Shown piece by piece: positions 1 through 7,677 of a stretch of DNA of 64,000 nt. The translations under genes were made by a program, and so were the position numbers. Source of the DNA: Sporosarcina koreensis (GTDB lineage Bacteria > Bacillota > Bacilli > Bacillales_A > Planococcaceae); NCBI RefSeq assembly GCF_000826145.2, contig NZ_LN651337.1, forward strand, positions 747,774 through 811,773, read 5' to 3'. The notes under the pieces were generated by a model. It was not told where the DNA came from and made no database searches. It saw only the letters and a list, made by a program, of their open reading frames with translations. The first letter of the stretch is position 1. Every line of letters begins with the position of its first letter.

Positions 1-110
1 CGGTTGTCACGTACGATGACTGCGCCGACTGCGAGTCTCGTGCAGGTGCTCCGGACGGCAAGCAGACTGCACTGCGCCATGAAAAACTGTTCCCAGGTGA
101 TTCGGTCCAT
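1..110 (-). CDS. comEB: ComEB, dCMP deaminase family protein (3' part outside window)
   Basis: The frame opens with an ATG at 110 and runs off the left edge of the window, giving about 36 residues that begin MDRITWEQFFMAQ. This N-terminus fits the ComEB/dCMP deaminase family, in which the WxxxFMxxA segment precedes the first zinc ligand. The zinc-binding HAE and PCxxC motifs would lie outside the window. It follows comEA by 30 bases, as in the Bacillus comE operon. In that family the enzyme deaminates dCMP to dUMP; its link to competence is mainly operon position. Confidence 0.75.
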   Translation of the reverse strand, partial: MDRITWEQFFMAQCSLLAVRSTCTRLAVGAVIVRDN

Positions 111-140
111 GCTTCCATCTCCCTTCTCTATTGGAATGGT

Positions 141-812
141 CTACTTCACCGTGATGGCATCCGCCAGTGCATCGAACGTCTTCTGCCCGATTCCTGAAAC
201 TTTCATCAGGTCTTCCGCAGTCTGGAAAGTTCCGTTGTCGGTCCTGTAGGCGATGATGGCGGACGCTTTGGCAGGACCGATGCCGTTCAGCGTCATCAGC
301 TCGGTTTCGTCCGCCGTGTTGATGTTGATGAGTGCAGAAGACCCGCTGCCCTGGTCCGTTTCCGATATGCCTGCAGATTCAAACACCGGCATCTCTTCAC
401 CTTCTGCCGGAACATAGATCACCATCTGGTCGGCCAGCAGCTGTGCATGATTGAGCAGCCGGCTGTCCGCAGACTCTGCATAGCCGCCTGCTGCTGTGAT
501 GGCATCGATGACCCGCTGGCCTTCTTCGAAGGTATAGACATTCGGGTGCAGGACAGCACCCTTGACATCCACCATCACAGGCGGAGGGACAAGGGGTTCT
601 GCATCCTCCGCTGTTTCGGCGGGATCTTCCGGTCTGCCGTCTTCAGGCAGGGCAGCCTGGGGTGTGTTGAAATTATCATTTTGAGGGAGCAGCCCGGTAT
701 CCGCCTGTCCTCGGGGAAAGAACAGGATTGCCGAAATCACCGCTGCTATCGCGAGAGGAGTGGTGACTTTCCGCCATTTTCCGAAAAGCAATTCAGAAAA
801 CAGAGGCGTCAT
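141..812 (-). CDS. comEA: ComEA, membrane-anchored DNA receptor for competence
   Basis: The protein has 223 residues. An N-terminal membrane segment (about residues 18-34, TPLAIAAVISAILFF) is followed by an acidic, proline-rich linker. Next comes an SLBB-like stretch (about 78-135, VDVKGAVLHPNVY) and then a C-terminal pair of helix-hairpin-helix motifs (LNGIGPAKASAII and VSGIGQKTFDAL, about 172-218). This order is that of ComEA, which binds incoming double-stranded DNA at the outer face of the membrane and passes it to ComEC. The purine-rich stretch GAAAGGG directly abuts the ATG, which is an unusually short spacing, so the start is less certain than the family call. Confidence 0.92.
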   Translation of the reverse strand: MTPLFSELLFGKWRKVTTPLAIAAVISAILFFPRGQADTGLLPQNDNFNTPQAALPEDGRPEDPAETAEDAEPLVPPPVMVDVKGAVLHPNVYTFEEGQRVIDAITAAGGYAESADSRLLNHAQLLADQMVIYVPAEGEEMPVFESAGISETDQGSGSSALININTADETELMTLNGIGPAKASAIIAYRTDNGTFQTAEDLMKVSGIGQKTFDALADAITVK

Positions 813-829
813 CCCTTTCTGTATAGCTT

Positions 830-847
830 GGCTCGCCTTGACGAGCC
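830..847. repeat. Short inverted repeat upstream of comEA
   Basis: GGCTCG and CGAGCC face each other across six bases in the gap between yqeM and comEA. No T-run follows on either strand, so it is not a typical intrinsic terminator. It could be a leader or processing hairpin. Confidence 0.35.
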
Positions 848-885
848 CCCTCCACTATACCTCATTTCCCTATGAAGAGGAACCG

Positions 886-1620
886 CTATTTTCTCACTTG
901 GAAAAAGACTCTTTCACTTTCCTCTTCCGGCGCTTCCTCTTCCCAATCCGCAAAGATGCGTTCGATTGAGAAGCCTGCTTTTTCAAGCAGCTCCGCGTAC
1001 GTCATGATTGGAAATGTCCTCTGATAATGGACTTCGTCGAAACGATCGTATCGTCCGTCATCTCCCTTGACGAAAAATGCAAGTTCCGAATGGACGGAGT
1101 GCATTTCCGCGCCGGGCTCGGTTTCCCATATGTATGAAATCCCGGGACTGTCATACGTGAAGGGGCCCTCCGGGAACAGGATGTCCGTCTTGAAGGTCGA
1201 GTGGACATCGAACAGCAGGGTCCCGCCGGGTTTCAAGGCTTTGTGGATCCCCTGGAACGTCCTGCTGACATCGTGCTCGCTTTCCAGGTAGTTCAGTGAA
1301 TCGATCGGAATGATCGCCGCGTCGAAATCCGTACCGGCATCCAGATCCTGCATCGCCTGATGGAGGAAGACTGCTGAAAGCCGCCTGTCTTCCAACCGTC
1401 TCCTGGCAATATCGAGCATTTCTTCGGACAGGTCGATCCCGGTTACATCCGCTCCGCGTTCTGCCAGCAGGACGGAGAGAATCCCAGTGCCGCAAGCGAC
1501 ATCCAGGATTTTCTTGTTACCAATAGGGCCCACTGCCGTTTCCAGAAGACTGATGTACGCTCCATAAGGGATGTCTGACATCAGTTCATCGTAGACGGAT
1601 GCAAATCGTGCATACATCAT
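886..1620 (-). CDS. yqeM: Class I SAM-dependent methyltransferase, YqeM type
   Basis: This 244-residue protein starts MMYARFASVYDELM. It carries the SAM-binding glycine motif ILDVACGTGILS (about residues 39-50), an acidic motif II at GIDLSEEML, and a post-I region typical of Rossmann-fold methyltransferases. The substrate is not known for this family. The start is chosen because the ATG overlaps the rsfS stop (ATGATG); a frame extension of 15 codons upstream has no family match. Its place between rsfS and comEA is the same as in Bacillus. Confidence 0.85.
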   Translation of the reverse strand: MMYARFASVYDELMSDIPYGAYISLLETAVGPIGNKKILDVACGTGILSVLLAERGADVTGIDLSEEMLDIARRRLEDRRLSAVFLHQAMQDLDAGTDFDAAIIPIDSLNYLESEHDVSRTFQGIHKALKPGGTLLFDVHSTFKTDILFPEGPFTYDSPGISYIWETEPGAEMHSVHSELAFFVKGDDGRYDRFDEVHYQRTFPIMTYAELLEKAGFSIERIFADWEEEAPEEESERVFFQVRK

Positions 1621-1967
1621 CGGGCAGAGTCTTCTGCCACTTCGATCGACGGGGCATCTCCCCATAGTTTTTCAAGGTTATAGAATCCGCGCTCATCCTT
1701 ATGGAAGACATGCGCAATAACGTCACCCAGGTCGACGAGAACCCATCTGCCGGCATCCATGCCCTCGATCCGTTTAACATCATGACCGCCTTCGGATGCT
1801 TTGTCCGCAATCTCGCGGGCGATCGCCTGTACTTGGCGCTCGGAATTCGCGTGGCAGATGACGAAGAAATCAGCCACAAGGGAGACACCTTCCATATTCA
1901 ATACGACAATATCTTCAGCCCGTTTATCATCCGCAGCTTTGAAAGTTGTTTCAAGTAGTGTTGGCAT
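1617..1967 (-). CDS. rsfS: Ribosomal silencing factor RsfS
   Basis: The 116-residue product has the RsfS/Iojap fold. It begins LLETTFKAADDKRAEDIVVLNM and holds the conserved ADFFVICHANSERQVQAIA block and the W-VLVDLGDVIAHVFH block. RsfS binds ribosomal protein uL14 and blocks subunit joining, lowering translation during starvation. The length is normal for the family. The gene overlaps yqeM by four bases and follows yqeK with a 15-base gap, so the three are probably co-transcribed. Confidence 0.93.
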   Translation of the reverse strand: MPTLLETTFKAADDKRAEDIVVLNMEGVSLVADFFVICHANSERQVQAIAREIADKASEGGHDVKRIEGMDAGRWVLVDLGDVIAHVFHKDERGFYNLEKLWGDAPSIEVAEDSAR

Positions 1968-1982
1968 TCTGTCACTTTCCTT

Positions 1983-2537
1983 TCATTTTACAAAGTAATT
2001 ATAGCACCTGATGGAGTCGGGATGCACGGGCACACGCTTGCTGATGAGGTGCTCCACGGAATGGATGATGCATTCCTTCATGGCGTCACGGACCGGCCCT
2101 TCCGCCTTCAGGCGAAGTCCGTCCGCACCTGGGAAATCCCTTGCAGGCTCTGTCATATCCGCTACGTAGATGACCATCTCGAGCGGTGACATGTCAGGTC
2201 TTCCTGTCGTGTGGAACCGGATGGCATTCAGGATGTCACTGTCCGCGATGCCGAACTGCTCTTCGGCAATGATCGCTCCAGCAGGGGCATGCCACAGTTC
2301 TTTATTATAACCGAGCACTTCCCCGCCGGCTCCGTGCGAGACAAGCAGGTCCTGCAGCGACTCTGCATCCATGTTTTTTGCAATATCATGGAAGAGCGCT
2401 GCCGCCTCCGCTTTTTCCACAGGTACTCCATTCAGCATGGCCAGCGCTTTTGCCGTTTCCGTAACACGGAGGACGTGCTGGAAACGCTGTATGGACAACC
2501 TGCTCTTCAATTCCTCAATCAGCTGTGCGGGCTCCAT
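1983..2537 (-). CDS. yqeK: HD-domain diadenosine tetraphosphatase, YqeK type
   Basis: The 184-residue protein shows the HD metal-binding set: H in RFQHVLRV, HD in LFHDIAK, and further H and D residues in WHAPAGAIIA and YVADMTEP. The YqeK family is known to hydrolyse Ap4A symmetrically, although that is taken from the family. The start at MEPAQLIEEL is favoured by the strong AAGGAGGG seven bases upstream. A 15-codon longer frame has no comparable site. The gene overlaps the 3' end of nadD by 23 bases, which suggests coupled translation. Confidence 0.9.
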   Translation of the reverse strand: MEPAQLIEELKSRLSIQRFQHVLRVTETAKALAMLNGVPVEKAEAAALFHDIAKNMDAESLQDLLVSHGAGGEVLGYNKELWHAPAGAIIAEEQFGIADSDILNAIRFHTTGRPDMSPLEMVIYVADMTEPARDFPGADGLRLKAEGPVRDAMKECIIHSVEHLISKRVPVHPDSIRCYNYFVK

Positions 2538-3111
2538 ATAGACCCTCCTTCCGGATATACTCATCGACCTTCCGCGGGACAAGATAGGCTGTCGACCTCC
2601 CGATTCTGTACTTCATGCGCAGCATTGTCGAGGAGACCTCGACGAGCGGCGTTTCGACGAGGTCGACAGGATAGCGGGTCTGGCTGCTGGTACCGGGACG
2701 CCGGACACCGACAAACCGGACAAGTCCGAGCAACCGGTCAATTTCGTGCCATGTATGAAGGGAATCGATCATATCTCCGCCGATGATGAAGCAGAAATCC
2801 ACGTCGGGTTCAGCCGCTGTGAGCCGCTCCATCGTATCGACTGTATAGGAGACGCCGCCTGCGCGCACTTCTGCATCACATACGGCAAGCTTCGCATTCC
2901 CCTGCACGGCAAGCTCGCACATCGCGAGACGCTGTTCGGGCGTCGCCGTGTCTGTCATGACTTTATGGGGAGGGATTGCAGTCGGCATCAGCCGCACTTC
3001 GTCGAGGGAGAGTGCATCGCAGATCCCGTCCGCCATAATGAGATGGCCGATATGCGGCGGATTGAATGTCCCGCCAAGAATTCCGACTTTCTTCCTAACG
3101 GTGTCCTTCAT
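2515..3111 (-). CDS. nadD: Nicotinate-nucleotide adenylyltransferase NadD
   Basis: The product has 198 residues. The nucleotidyltransferase signature GGTFNPPHIGHLIMAD lies near the N-terminus (about residues 13-28), with the HxGH catalytic histidines. The C-terminal VEVSSTMLR motif is the ISSTxIR-like block of the family. The enzyme converts nicotinate mononucleotide and ATP to deamido-NAD in NAD synthesis. It starts with an ATG that overlaps the yhbY stop by four bases, and its stop lies within yqeK. Confidence 0.95.
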   Translation of the reverse strand: MKDTVRKKVGILGGTFNPPHIGHLIMADGICDALSLDEVRLMPTAIPPHKVMTDTATPEQRLAMCELAVQGNAKLAVCDAEVRAGGVSYTVDTMERLTAAEPDVDFCFIIGGDMIDSLHTWHEIDRLLGLVRFVGVRRPGTSSQTRYPVDLVETPLVEVSSTMLRMKYRIGRSTAYLVPRKVDEYIRKEGLYGARTAD

Positions 3112-3398
3112 GGAAGAACGATCTTCTTTTTCTCTTTCGATTCCTTATAGAGCACGATTGTCTTGCCGATCACCTGGACGACGTCGATTCCTTCCTGCTC
3201 ACTGAGGATTTCTGCAACCTCATCTTTGTCCTGTTCGCAGTTCTGGAGGACGGATACTTTGATGAGTTCCCTCGCCTCCAGCGCCTCTTCGATCTGCTTG
3301 ATGATTGGATCGGTCAAGCCGCTTTTCCCGATCTGGAAAATCGGCTGTAAATGATGTGCTTCGCTGCGCAGAAAGCTTTTCTGTTTACTTGTTAACAT
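3108..3398 (-). CDS. yhbY: CRM-domain RNA-binding protein YhbY
   Basis: This is a 96-residue single CRM (YhbY) domain. It begins LTSKQKSFLRSEAHHLQPIFQIGKSG and contains the conserved GKSGLTDPIIKQIEEAL and the C-terminal VQVIGKTIVLY. Proteins of this kind bind pre-50S ribosomal particles. The gene starts inside the end of aroE (14-base overlap) and ends in the start of nadD. Confidence 0.93.
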   Translation of the reverse strand: MLTSKQKSFLRSEAHHLQPIFQIGKSGLTDPIIKQIEEALEARELIKVSVLQNCEQDKDEVAEILSEQEGIDVVQVIGKTIVLYKESKEKKKIVLP

Positions 3399-4227
3399 GG
3401 TCTTCCTCCAATAATTGAGTTAGTCGCCGGATCATGCTGGCTGTATCCGGTTTTATGCCCGTCCATTTCTCGAACGCAAGTGCGCCTTGATGGACGAACA
3501 TACCGATTCCGTTCGCTGTAACAGCACCGCGCTTTGCGGCCTCCGCGAGAAACTCCGTTTCCAGCGGATTGTAGATAATATCGATGACTGCTGTGCGGGG
3601 CTGCAGTCCTTCGAGAGCGAGGGGTGTTCCCTCTTCCGCGAACGACATGCCGACTGTTGTTGTCTGGATGATGATGCCGAAGCGGCCGAGCTTCCCGGAG
3701 ATGTCTTCGAGGGAGACTGGCGATGCCTGTTTCAGCAACCCGCTTACGCCGGCCGCCCGTTCAACAGTCCGGTTCGCAACGGTGATCGGTCCATAGCCAT
3801 TTTGTTCAAGCGCCAGCGCAATGCCCCGGGCGGCGCCGCCCGCGCCGATCAGCAGGATTTCATCGGTTTTACGATCGCTGCCGAATGTTTCTTCAAGCGC
3901 CCGCACAAATCCTTCACCATCTGTGTTGAAGCCGGCAAGTTCGCCATCCGGACCGACCGAGACGGTATTGACGGCGCCCATCTGCTCTGCGAGGCTGTCG
4001 ATATGCCCGAGAGTCGGCAGAACGCTGCTTTTATGGGGTACGGTTACATTCCAGCCGCTGCAGCCGAGAAACTGGAGGCTCCGGATCCCTTCAGCGATCT
4101 GTCCGCGCGGAACCGCAATCGGGATGTAGGCGGCATCGATGCCGTTTTCCCGGAACCATTCCTCATGCATGAATGGCGAAAGCGACTGCGCAACAGGATC
4201 TCCGATAACTGCGAACCATTTCTTCAT
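3385..4227 (-). CDS. aroE: Shikimate dehydrogenase AroE
   Basis: The 280-residue enzyme reduces 3-dehydroshikimate with NADPH in aromatic amino acid synthesis. The substrate site is in DPVAQSLSPFMHEEWF, the catalytic lysine in NVTVPHKSSV, and the NADP-binding loop in LLIGAGGAARGIALAL, followed by VANRTVERA. The ATG at 4227 has AAGGAGGG six bases upstream. A TTG one codon earlier is possible but less well spaced. It sits between yqeH and yhbY in the order seen in Bacillus. Confidence 0.95.
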   Translation of the reverse strand: MKKWFAVIGDPVAQSLSPFMHEEWFRENGIDAAYIPIAVPRGQIAEGIRSLQFLGCSGWNVTVPHKSSVLPTLGHIDSLAEQMGAVNTVSVGPDGELAGFNTDGEGFVRALEETFGSDRKTDEILLIGAGGAARGIALALEQNGYGPITVANRTVERAAGVSGLLKQASPVSLEDISGKLGRFGIIIQTTTVGMSFAEEGTPLALEGLQPRTAVIDIIYNPLETEFLAEAAKRGAVTANGIGMFVHQGALAFEKWTGIKPDTASMIRRLTQLLEEDHVNK

Positions 4228-4242
4228 CAAGATCCCTCCTTG

Positions 4243-5346
4243 TCAGATCAGCGAATTGCGCACGACAACATCGACACCGCGAGGCGCGTGAACAGCCACC
4301 ACGACGTCCGCATGCTGAACTGTGATCCAGCCGAGACCCGAAATGACCAGATCGGTCTTCGGTTTCTTGATGGAGAATTCATGCCGTACGAGTTCGGGAA
4401 AGCGTTCAAGCGACTGTGGTCCCGGGGGAGAGAGAAGCTCTCCAAGATGCGATGCGTACAGTTCATCAGCATTTTCGAGTTTTGTCCGGTGAACGTTCAG
4501 GCCATTCGCCGCGTAGATGTTGAAGGAAGAGCGTCCGCCCTGCAGGAAATCGAACCTCGCAAGACCTCCGATGAACAGCGTCTGTTCGGCATTCAGCTGG
4601 AACACTGTCGGCTTCAGTTCCTTTTTCGGCGTGATCGCCTTCAATTCGCTCGGGTCCAGGTAATGGGCCATCTGATGGTCGTTGATAATACCTGGTGTGT
4701 CATAGATCGCCTTTCCGTCATCAAGCGGGATTTCCACAAGATCGAGTGTAGTCCCCGGGAAGTGGGAAGTGGTGATCACTTCGCCTGTGCCTGTTGCATT
4801 TTTGATGATCCGGTTGATGAATGTCGACTTGCCGACATTTGTGCAGCCGACGACATAGACATCTTTGCCGCGCCGCAGTTCCTCGATGCGCTCCAGCGCC
4901 TCTGGAACGCCCTGGCCTTTCGCCGCGGACACCAGCAGGACATCGGCGGGCTTCAGTCCGAGTTTCGCGGCCGCTTCCTTCATCCAATTGATCAGCTTCG
5001 TCCGTTTGACGGACTTCGGCAGCACATCGGCTTTGTTGCCGATCAGCAGGATATCCTTCTTCCCGACGAATCGCTGCAGGCCGTGGATCCAGCTTCCATT
5101 AAAGTCGAAGATGTCGACAACCAGGACGACGAGACCGCTCCTGTCGCCGATACCGTTCAGAATTGCCAGGAAGTCATCCCCTGATAATGACACAGGCTGC
5201 AGCTCGTTATAATTCCGCAGCCGGAAACAGCGCTGGCAGATGACTTCTTCTTTCTCCAGGGATGCTGGCGGTGCATAACCTTCTTTGCCGGGCTGCTCGG
5301 TCTGGATTGCAATACCGCAGCCAATACACGTAAGTTCCAAATTCAT
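4243..5346 (-). CDS. yqeH: Ribosome biogenesis GTPase YqeH
   Basis: This is a circularly permuted GTPase needed for 30S subunit assembly in the family. An N-terminal zinc finger is seen as CIGCG and CQRC (about residues 7-40). G4 (NKADVLP) and G5 (SAAKGQG) come before G1 (GCTNVGKST) and G3 (DTPGI), which proves the permutation. About 367 residues fits. The ATG at 5346 overlaps the yqeG stop, but GGAGG lies directly against it. An in-frame TTG at 5340 has better spacing and would match the shorter N-terminus known in Bacillus. Confidence 0.93.
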   Translation of the reverse strand: MNLELTCIGCGIAIQTEQPGKEGYAPPASLEKEEVICQRCFRLRNYNELQPVSLSGDDFLAILNGIGDRSGLVVLVVDIFDFNGSWIHGLQRFVGKKDILLIGNKADVLPKSVKRTKLINWMKEAAAKLGLKPADVLLVSAAKGQGVPEALERIEELRRGKDVYVVGCTNVGKSTFINRIIKNATGTGEVITTSHFPGTTLDLVEIPLDDGKAIYDTPGIINDHQMAHYLDPSELKAITPKKELKPTVFQLNAEQTLFIGGLARFDFLQGGRSSFNIYAANGLNVHRTKLENADELYASHLGELLSPPGPQSLERFPELVRHEFSIKKPKTDLVISGLGWITVQHADVVVAVHAPRGVDVVVRNSLI

Positions 5347-5861
5347 TCCTCCCAAGATATGAGCCCTTTTTGCTTGAGCTTGTTCATGATGCGTCTTTCG
5401 ATCTGCCGGTTGAATTTTGTCATCTTGGCATCCGAGCCTGCGACAGGCACGACAAGGATCGTATGGAGTCCGAACCGGTTGCCGCCGAGGACATCCGTCA
5501 TCAGCTGGTCACCGATCATGACGACTTCCTCCTTTTTCAGGCCCATCTGATTGATCGCCTTCCTGAACGCCTTCTTCATCGGTTTTCTGGCGGAAAAGAT
5601 GAACGGCGTCCCGATCGGATCACAAAATGACTTAACACGGAGTTCGTTGTTATTGGACAGGATGGTGACCTGGAGACCGGCTTCCTGCATGTCCTTTATC
5701 CACGTAGCGATTTCAGGGGTTGCGTCAGCACGGTCCCACGCAACCAGTGTGTTGTCCAGATCCGTGATGATCCCTTTGATACCTTTTTCTTTAAGCGCCT
5801 CAGCCGACAGCTGATAAACGTCTTTAATGTATTCGTCAGGCAGGAAATAGTTGTACATCAT
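5343..5861 (-). CDS. yqeG: HAD-superfamily phosphatase, YqeG type
   Basis: The 172-residue protein carries HAD motif I as DLDNTLVAWD (about residues 38-47), motif II in ILSNNNE, and motif III/IV in GDQLMTDVLGGNR. The YqeG family is HAD subfamily IIIA; the physiological substrate is not settled. The start MMYNYFLPDEY is chosen because homologues begin at this FLPDE segment and GGAG lies five bases before it. It is the first gene of the run towards comEB. Confidence 0.88.
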   Translation of the reverse strand: MMYNYFLPDEYIKDVYQLSAEALKEKGIKGIITDLDNTLVAWDRADATPEIATWIKDMQEAGLQVTILSNNNELRVKSFCDPIGTPFIFSARKPMKKAFRKAINQMGLKKEEVVMIGDQLMTDVLGGNRFGLHTILVVPVAGSDAKMTKFNRQIERRIMNKLKQKGLISWEE

Positions 5862-5980
5862 ATCCACTCCGTTACTGTGCAGTTTCGCACTCATTATATC
5901 ATAACCTTGCATGAACCTTCTAAGACCGGCCGGCACCAGCCGCTGGATCCGAAAACTGCTCGTCCGTCAAAATGGCCGGT

Positions 5981-6008
5981 GATACGCCAAGTTTCCGGTG
6001 CATAGGAT
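5981..6008 (+). promoter_or_regulatory. Possible SigE-type promoter for sigK
   Basis: GATACG and CATAGGAT are separated by 14 bases. The second element resembles the SigE -10 consensus CATACAAT in six of eight positions, and the first partly matches the ATA core of the -35. Transcription would begin about 23 bases before the sigK start. In Bacillus sigK is switched on by SigE, so the fit is reasonable, but this rests on eye matching only. Confidence 0.35.
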
Positions 6009-6037
6009 GTCAGACAACGACACAGGAGGTGGATCAT

Positions 6038-6742
6038 TTGAGCGGCTTGGTGATGGCGTTTGTCCAATTTTGGCTGGAGATCCCCGCGATGCTCGGATAC
6101 ATCCGCGGCCAGGCTTTTAAACGTCCCCTTTCCAAGGAGCAGGAAGCGGACTGCCTTCGGCGGCTCTCCGAGGGGGATGAGGACGCCCGTGACGAACTGA
6201 TCGAGCATAACATGCGGCTGGTCGCACATATCGTCAAGAAATTCCATCCGAAGCATGAGCAGCTGGATGATTATATTTCAATCGGCACGATCGGTCTCAT
6301 GAAAGCTATTTCCAGTTACACACCGGACCGGAAGACGAAGCTTGCCACGTACGCTGCACGCTGTATCGAGAACGAAATCCTGATGTTCCTCCGGACGCAG
6401 AAAAAAACGCAGAAGGATATCTCCCTGCATGAGCCGATCGGTACCGACAGCGAGGGGCAGTCACTTGAGATCGGCGATCTGCTGGAGACTGACGAGGAGA
6501 CGCCTTTCGAGCATGCAGAGTTCAACGAGCAGAAAGAGCGGCTCTACCGCCACCTGGACAAATTGGATGCCCGTGAAATGGAGATCATTGAGAAACGATT
6601 CGGCCTCCGTGATGACACACCGATGACACAGAAGGAGATTGCAGAGCAGCTGAACATTTCAAGAAGTTACGTTTCGCGGATTGAAAAACGGGCAATCGTG
6701 AAGCTGTATCAGCTGTTCAAACGGGAACAGCCCGCCGACTGA
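6038..6742 (+). CDS. sigK: Pro-sigma-K, late mother-cell sporulation sigma factor
   Basis: The 234-residue protein matches SigK along its length: region 2 (RDELIEHNMRLVAHIVKKF, SIGTIGLMKAISSY, TKLATYAARCIENEIL), a short region 3, and region 4 (QKEIAEQLNISRSYVSRIEKRA). A TTG start is chosen because AGGAGGT lies seven bases upstream. It gives a hydrophobic pro-segment of 20 residues before YIRGQAF, where Bacillus pro-SigK is cut by SpoIVFB. The gene is uninterrupted, with no skin element. It lies alone on the plus strand between yqeG and mtnN and ends at a strong hairpin. Confidence 0.93.
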   Translation: MSGLVMAFVQFWLEIPAMLGYIRGQAFKRPLSKEQEADCLRRLSEGDEDARDELIEHNMRLVAHIVKKFHPKHEQLDDYISIGTIGLMKAISSYTPDRKTKLATYAARCIENEILMFLRTQKKTQKDISLHEPIGTDSEGQSLEIGDLLETDEETPFEHAEFNEQKERLYRHLDKLDAREMEIIEKRFGLRDDTPMTQKEIAEQLNISRSYVSRIEKRAIVKLYQLFKREQPAD

Positions 6743-6759
6743 ACAGCCAGCATGAGAAA

Positions 6760-6799
6760 AAGACGTCTCCAGCGGTCGTACCCTCGCTGGAGACGTCTT
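6760..6799. terminator. Hairpin after sigK
   Basis: A perfect 15-base inverted repeat (AAGACGTCTCCAGCG and its complement) with a 10-base loop lies 17 bases after the sigK stop. It is also 11 bases past the end of the small minus-strand gene at 6811-6891. The T-run is short on both sides, but the stem is strong enough to serve both convergent genes. Confidence 0.75.
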
Positions 6800-6810
6800 C
6801 ACTGATTGGC

Positions 6811-6891
6811 TCAGTTGGCTTTGACTTCCCACATGATCACGCCGGCAATCGCGGACATGACGACAAAAACTCCTAACATCAGATACAGCAT
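6811..6891 (-). CDS. Small hydrophobic protein of 26 residues
   Basis: A short frame starts MLYLMLGVFVVM, forms one membrane helix through ...SAIAGVIMW and ends EVKAN. AAGGAGG at 6900-6906 is eight bases before the ATG, which is an excellent ribosome binding site for a frame this short. It ends just before the hairpin shared with sigK. I do not recognise the family. The single transmembrane segment with a short polar tail fits the many small membrane proteins of Bacillales. The upstream gene mtnN is divergent in role and about 60 bases away. Confidence 0.6.
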   Translation of the reverse strand: MLYLMLGVFVVMSAIAGVIMWEVKAN

Positions 6892-6953
6892 TCAGGTTTC
6901 CTCCTTGCGCTAAGGAATAATTGTGTTCTCTCTGATACCAGTCTACCACGAAA

Positions 6954-7649
6954 TCAGGAAAGTTTCGAGAGGACTTCTTCCACAACTTCAGATGAATGCA
7001 GTGCCGCTGCAGGCAGGAATTCATCGAACGATACGGATGATTCCCTGCCGGCGATATCGGACAGCGCCCTGATGACGACGAACGGGACACCGAACTCATG
7101 GCAGACTTGCGCCACTGCGGCCGCTTCCATCTCTGTTGCAATCAGTTCAGGGAACTGCTCCTTCACTTTGAACACGCGTGCCGGGTCGCTCATGAATACG
7201 TCACCTGAGGCGATCAGACCTGTTGCGGACGGATGCTTGCCGACCGTTCCGACCGCTTCTGTTGCAATTGCCAGGAGCCGCTCGTCGGCTTTGTATGTGA
7301 CCGGTCCGCCCGGTATTTGACCCCGTGCGTACCCGAACGCTGTCACATCGGCATCATGGTGCGTGACATCACTCGAAAGCACAACTGTGCCGACTTCCAG
7401 GTTCTCACCGATACCGCCTGCCGAACCGGTGTTCAGCACAGCATCCGGCTTGAACAGCTGGATGAGAAGCGTTGCCGCCACTGCAGCATTCACTTTTCCG
7501 ATCCCGCTCTGTACCAGGACTGTTTTGCAGCCGGCAATATCTCCTTCATAAAATCTGCAGCCTGCAATCACTGTTTCTGCGGGCTGCCCCATCCGGTCTT
7601 TCAATATCGCGACCTCTTCCTCCATCGCGCCGATGATCCCTATCTTCAT
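6954..7649 (-). CDS. mtnN: 5'-methylthioadenosine/S-adenosylhomocysteine nucleosidase
   Basis: The 231-residue enzyme cleaves the glycosidic bond of MTA and SAH, recycling SAM by-products. Family motifs are GIIGAMEEEV at the N-terminus, NTGSAGGIGENLEVGTVVLSSD, the substrate-binding EMEAAAVAQVC, and VVIRALSDIAG with the catalytic aspartate. GGAGG sits before the ATG. It follows yrrS by 28 bases, as in the Bacillus yrr region. Confidence 0.95.
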   Translation of the reverse strand: MKIGIIGAMEEEVAILKDRMGQPAETVIAGCRFYEGDIAGCKTVLVQSGIGKVNAAVAATLLIQLFKPDAVLNTGSAGGIGENLEVGTVVLSSDVTHHDADVTAFGYARGQIPGGPVTYKADERLLAIATEAVGTVGKHPSATGLIASGDVFMSDPARVFKVKEQFPELIATEMEAAAVAQVCHEFGVPFVVIRALSDIAGRESSVSFDEFLPAAALHSSEVVEEVLSKLS

Positions 7650-7677
7650 AGTTATGTCCTCCGTCCTGTCCGGCTCT

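Noticed and set aside
4..249. Short plus frame at the left edge
   Set aside because: Antisense to comEB and comEA, no domain.
3487..5184. A 565-codon open frame on plus opposite aroE and yqeH
   Set aside because: It is antisense to two well-supported genes, has no domain match, and long antisense frames are common at this GC content.
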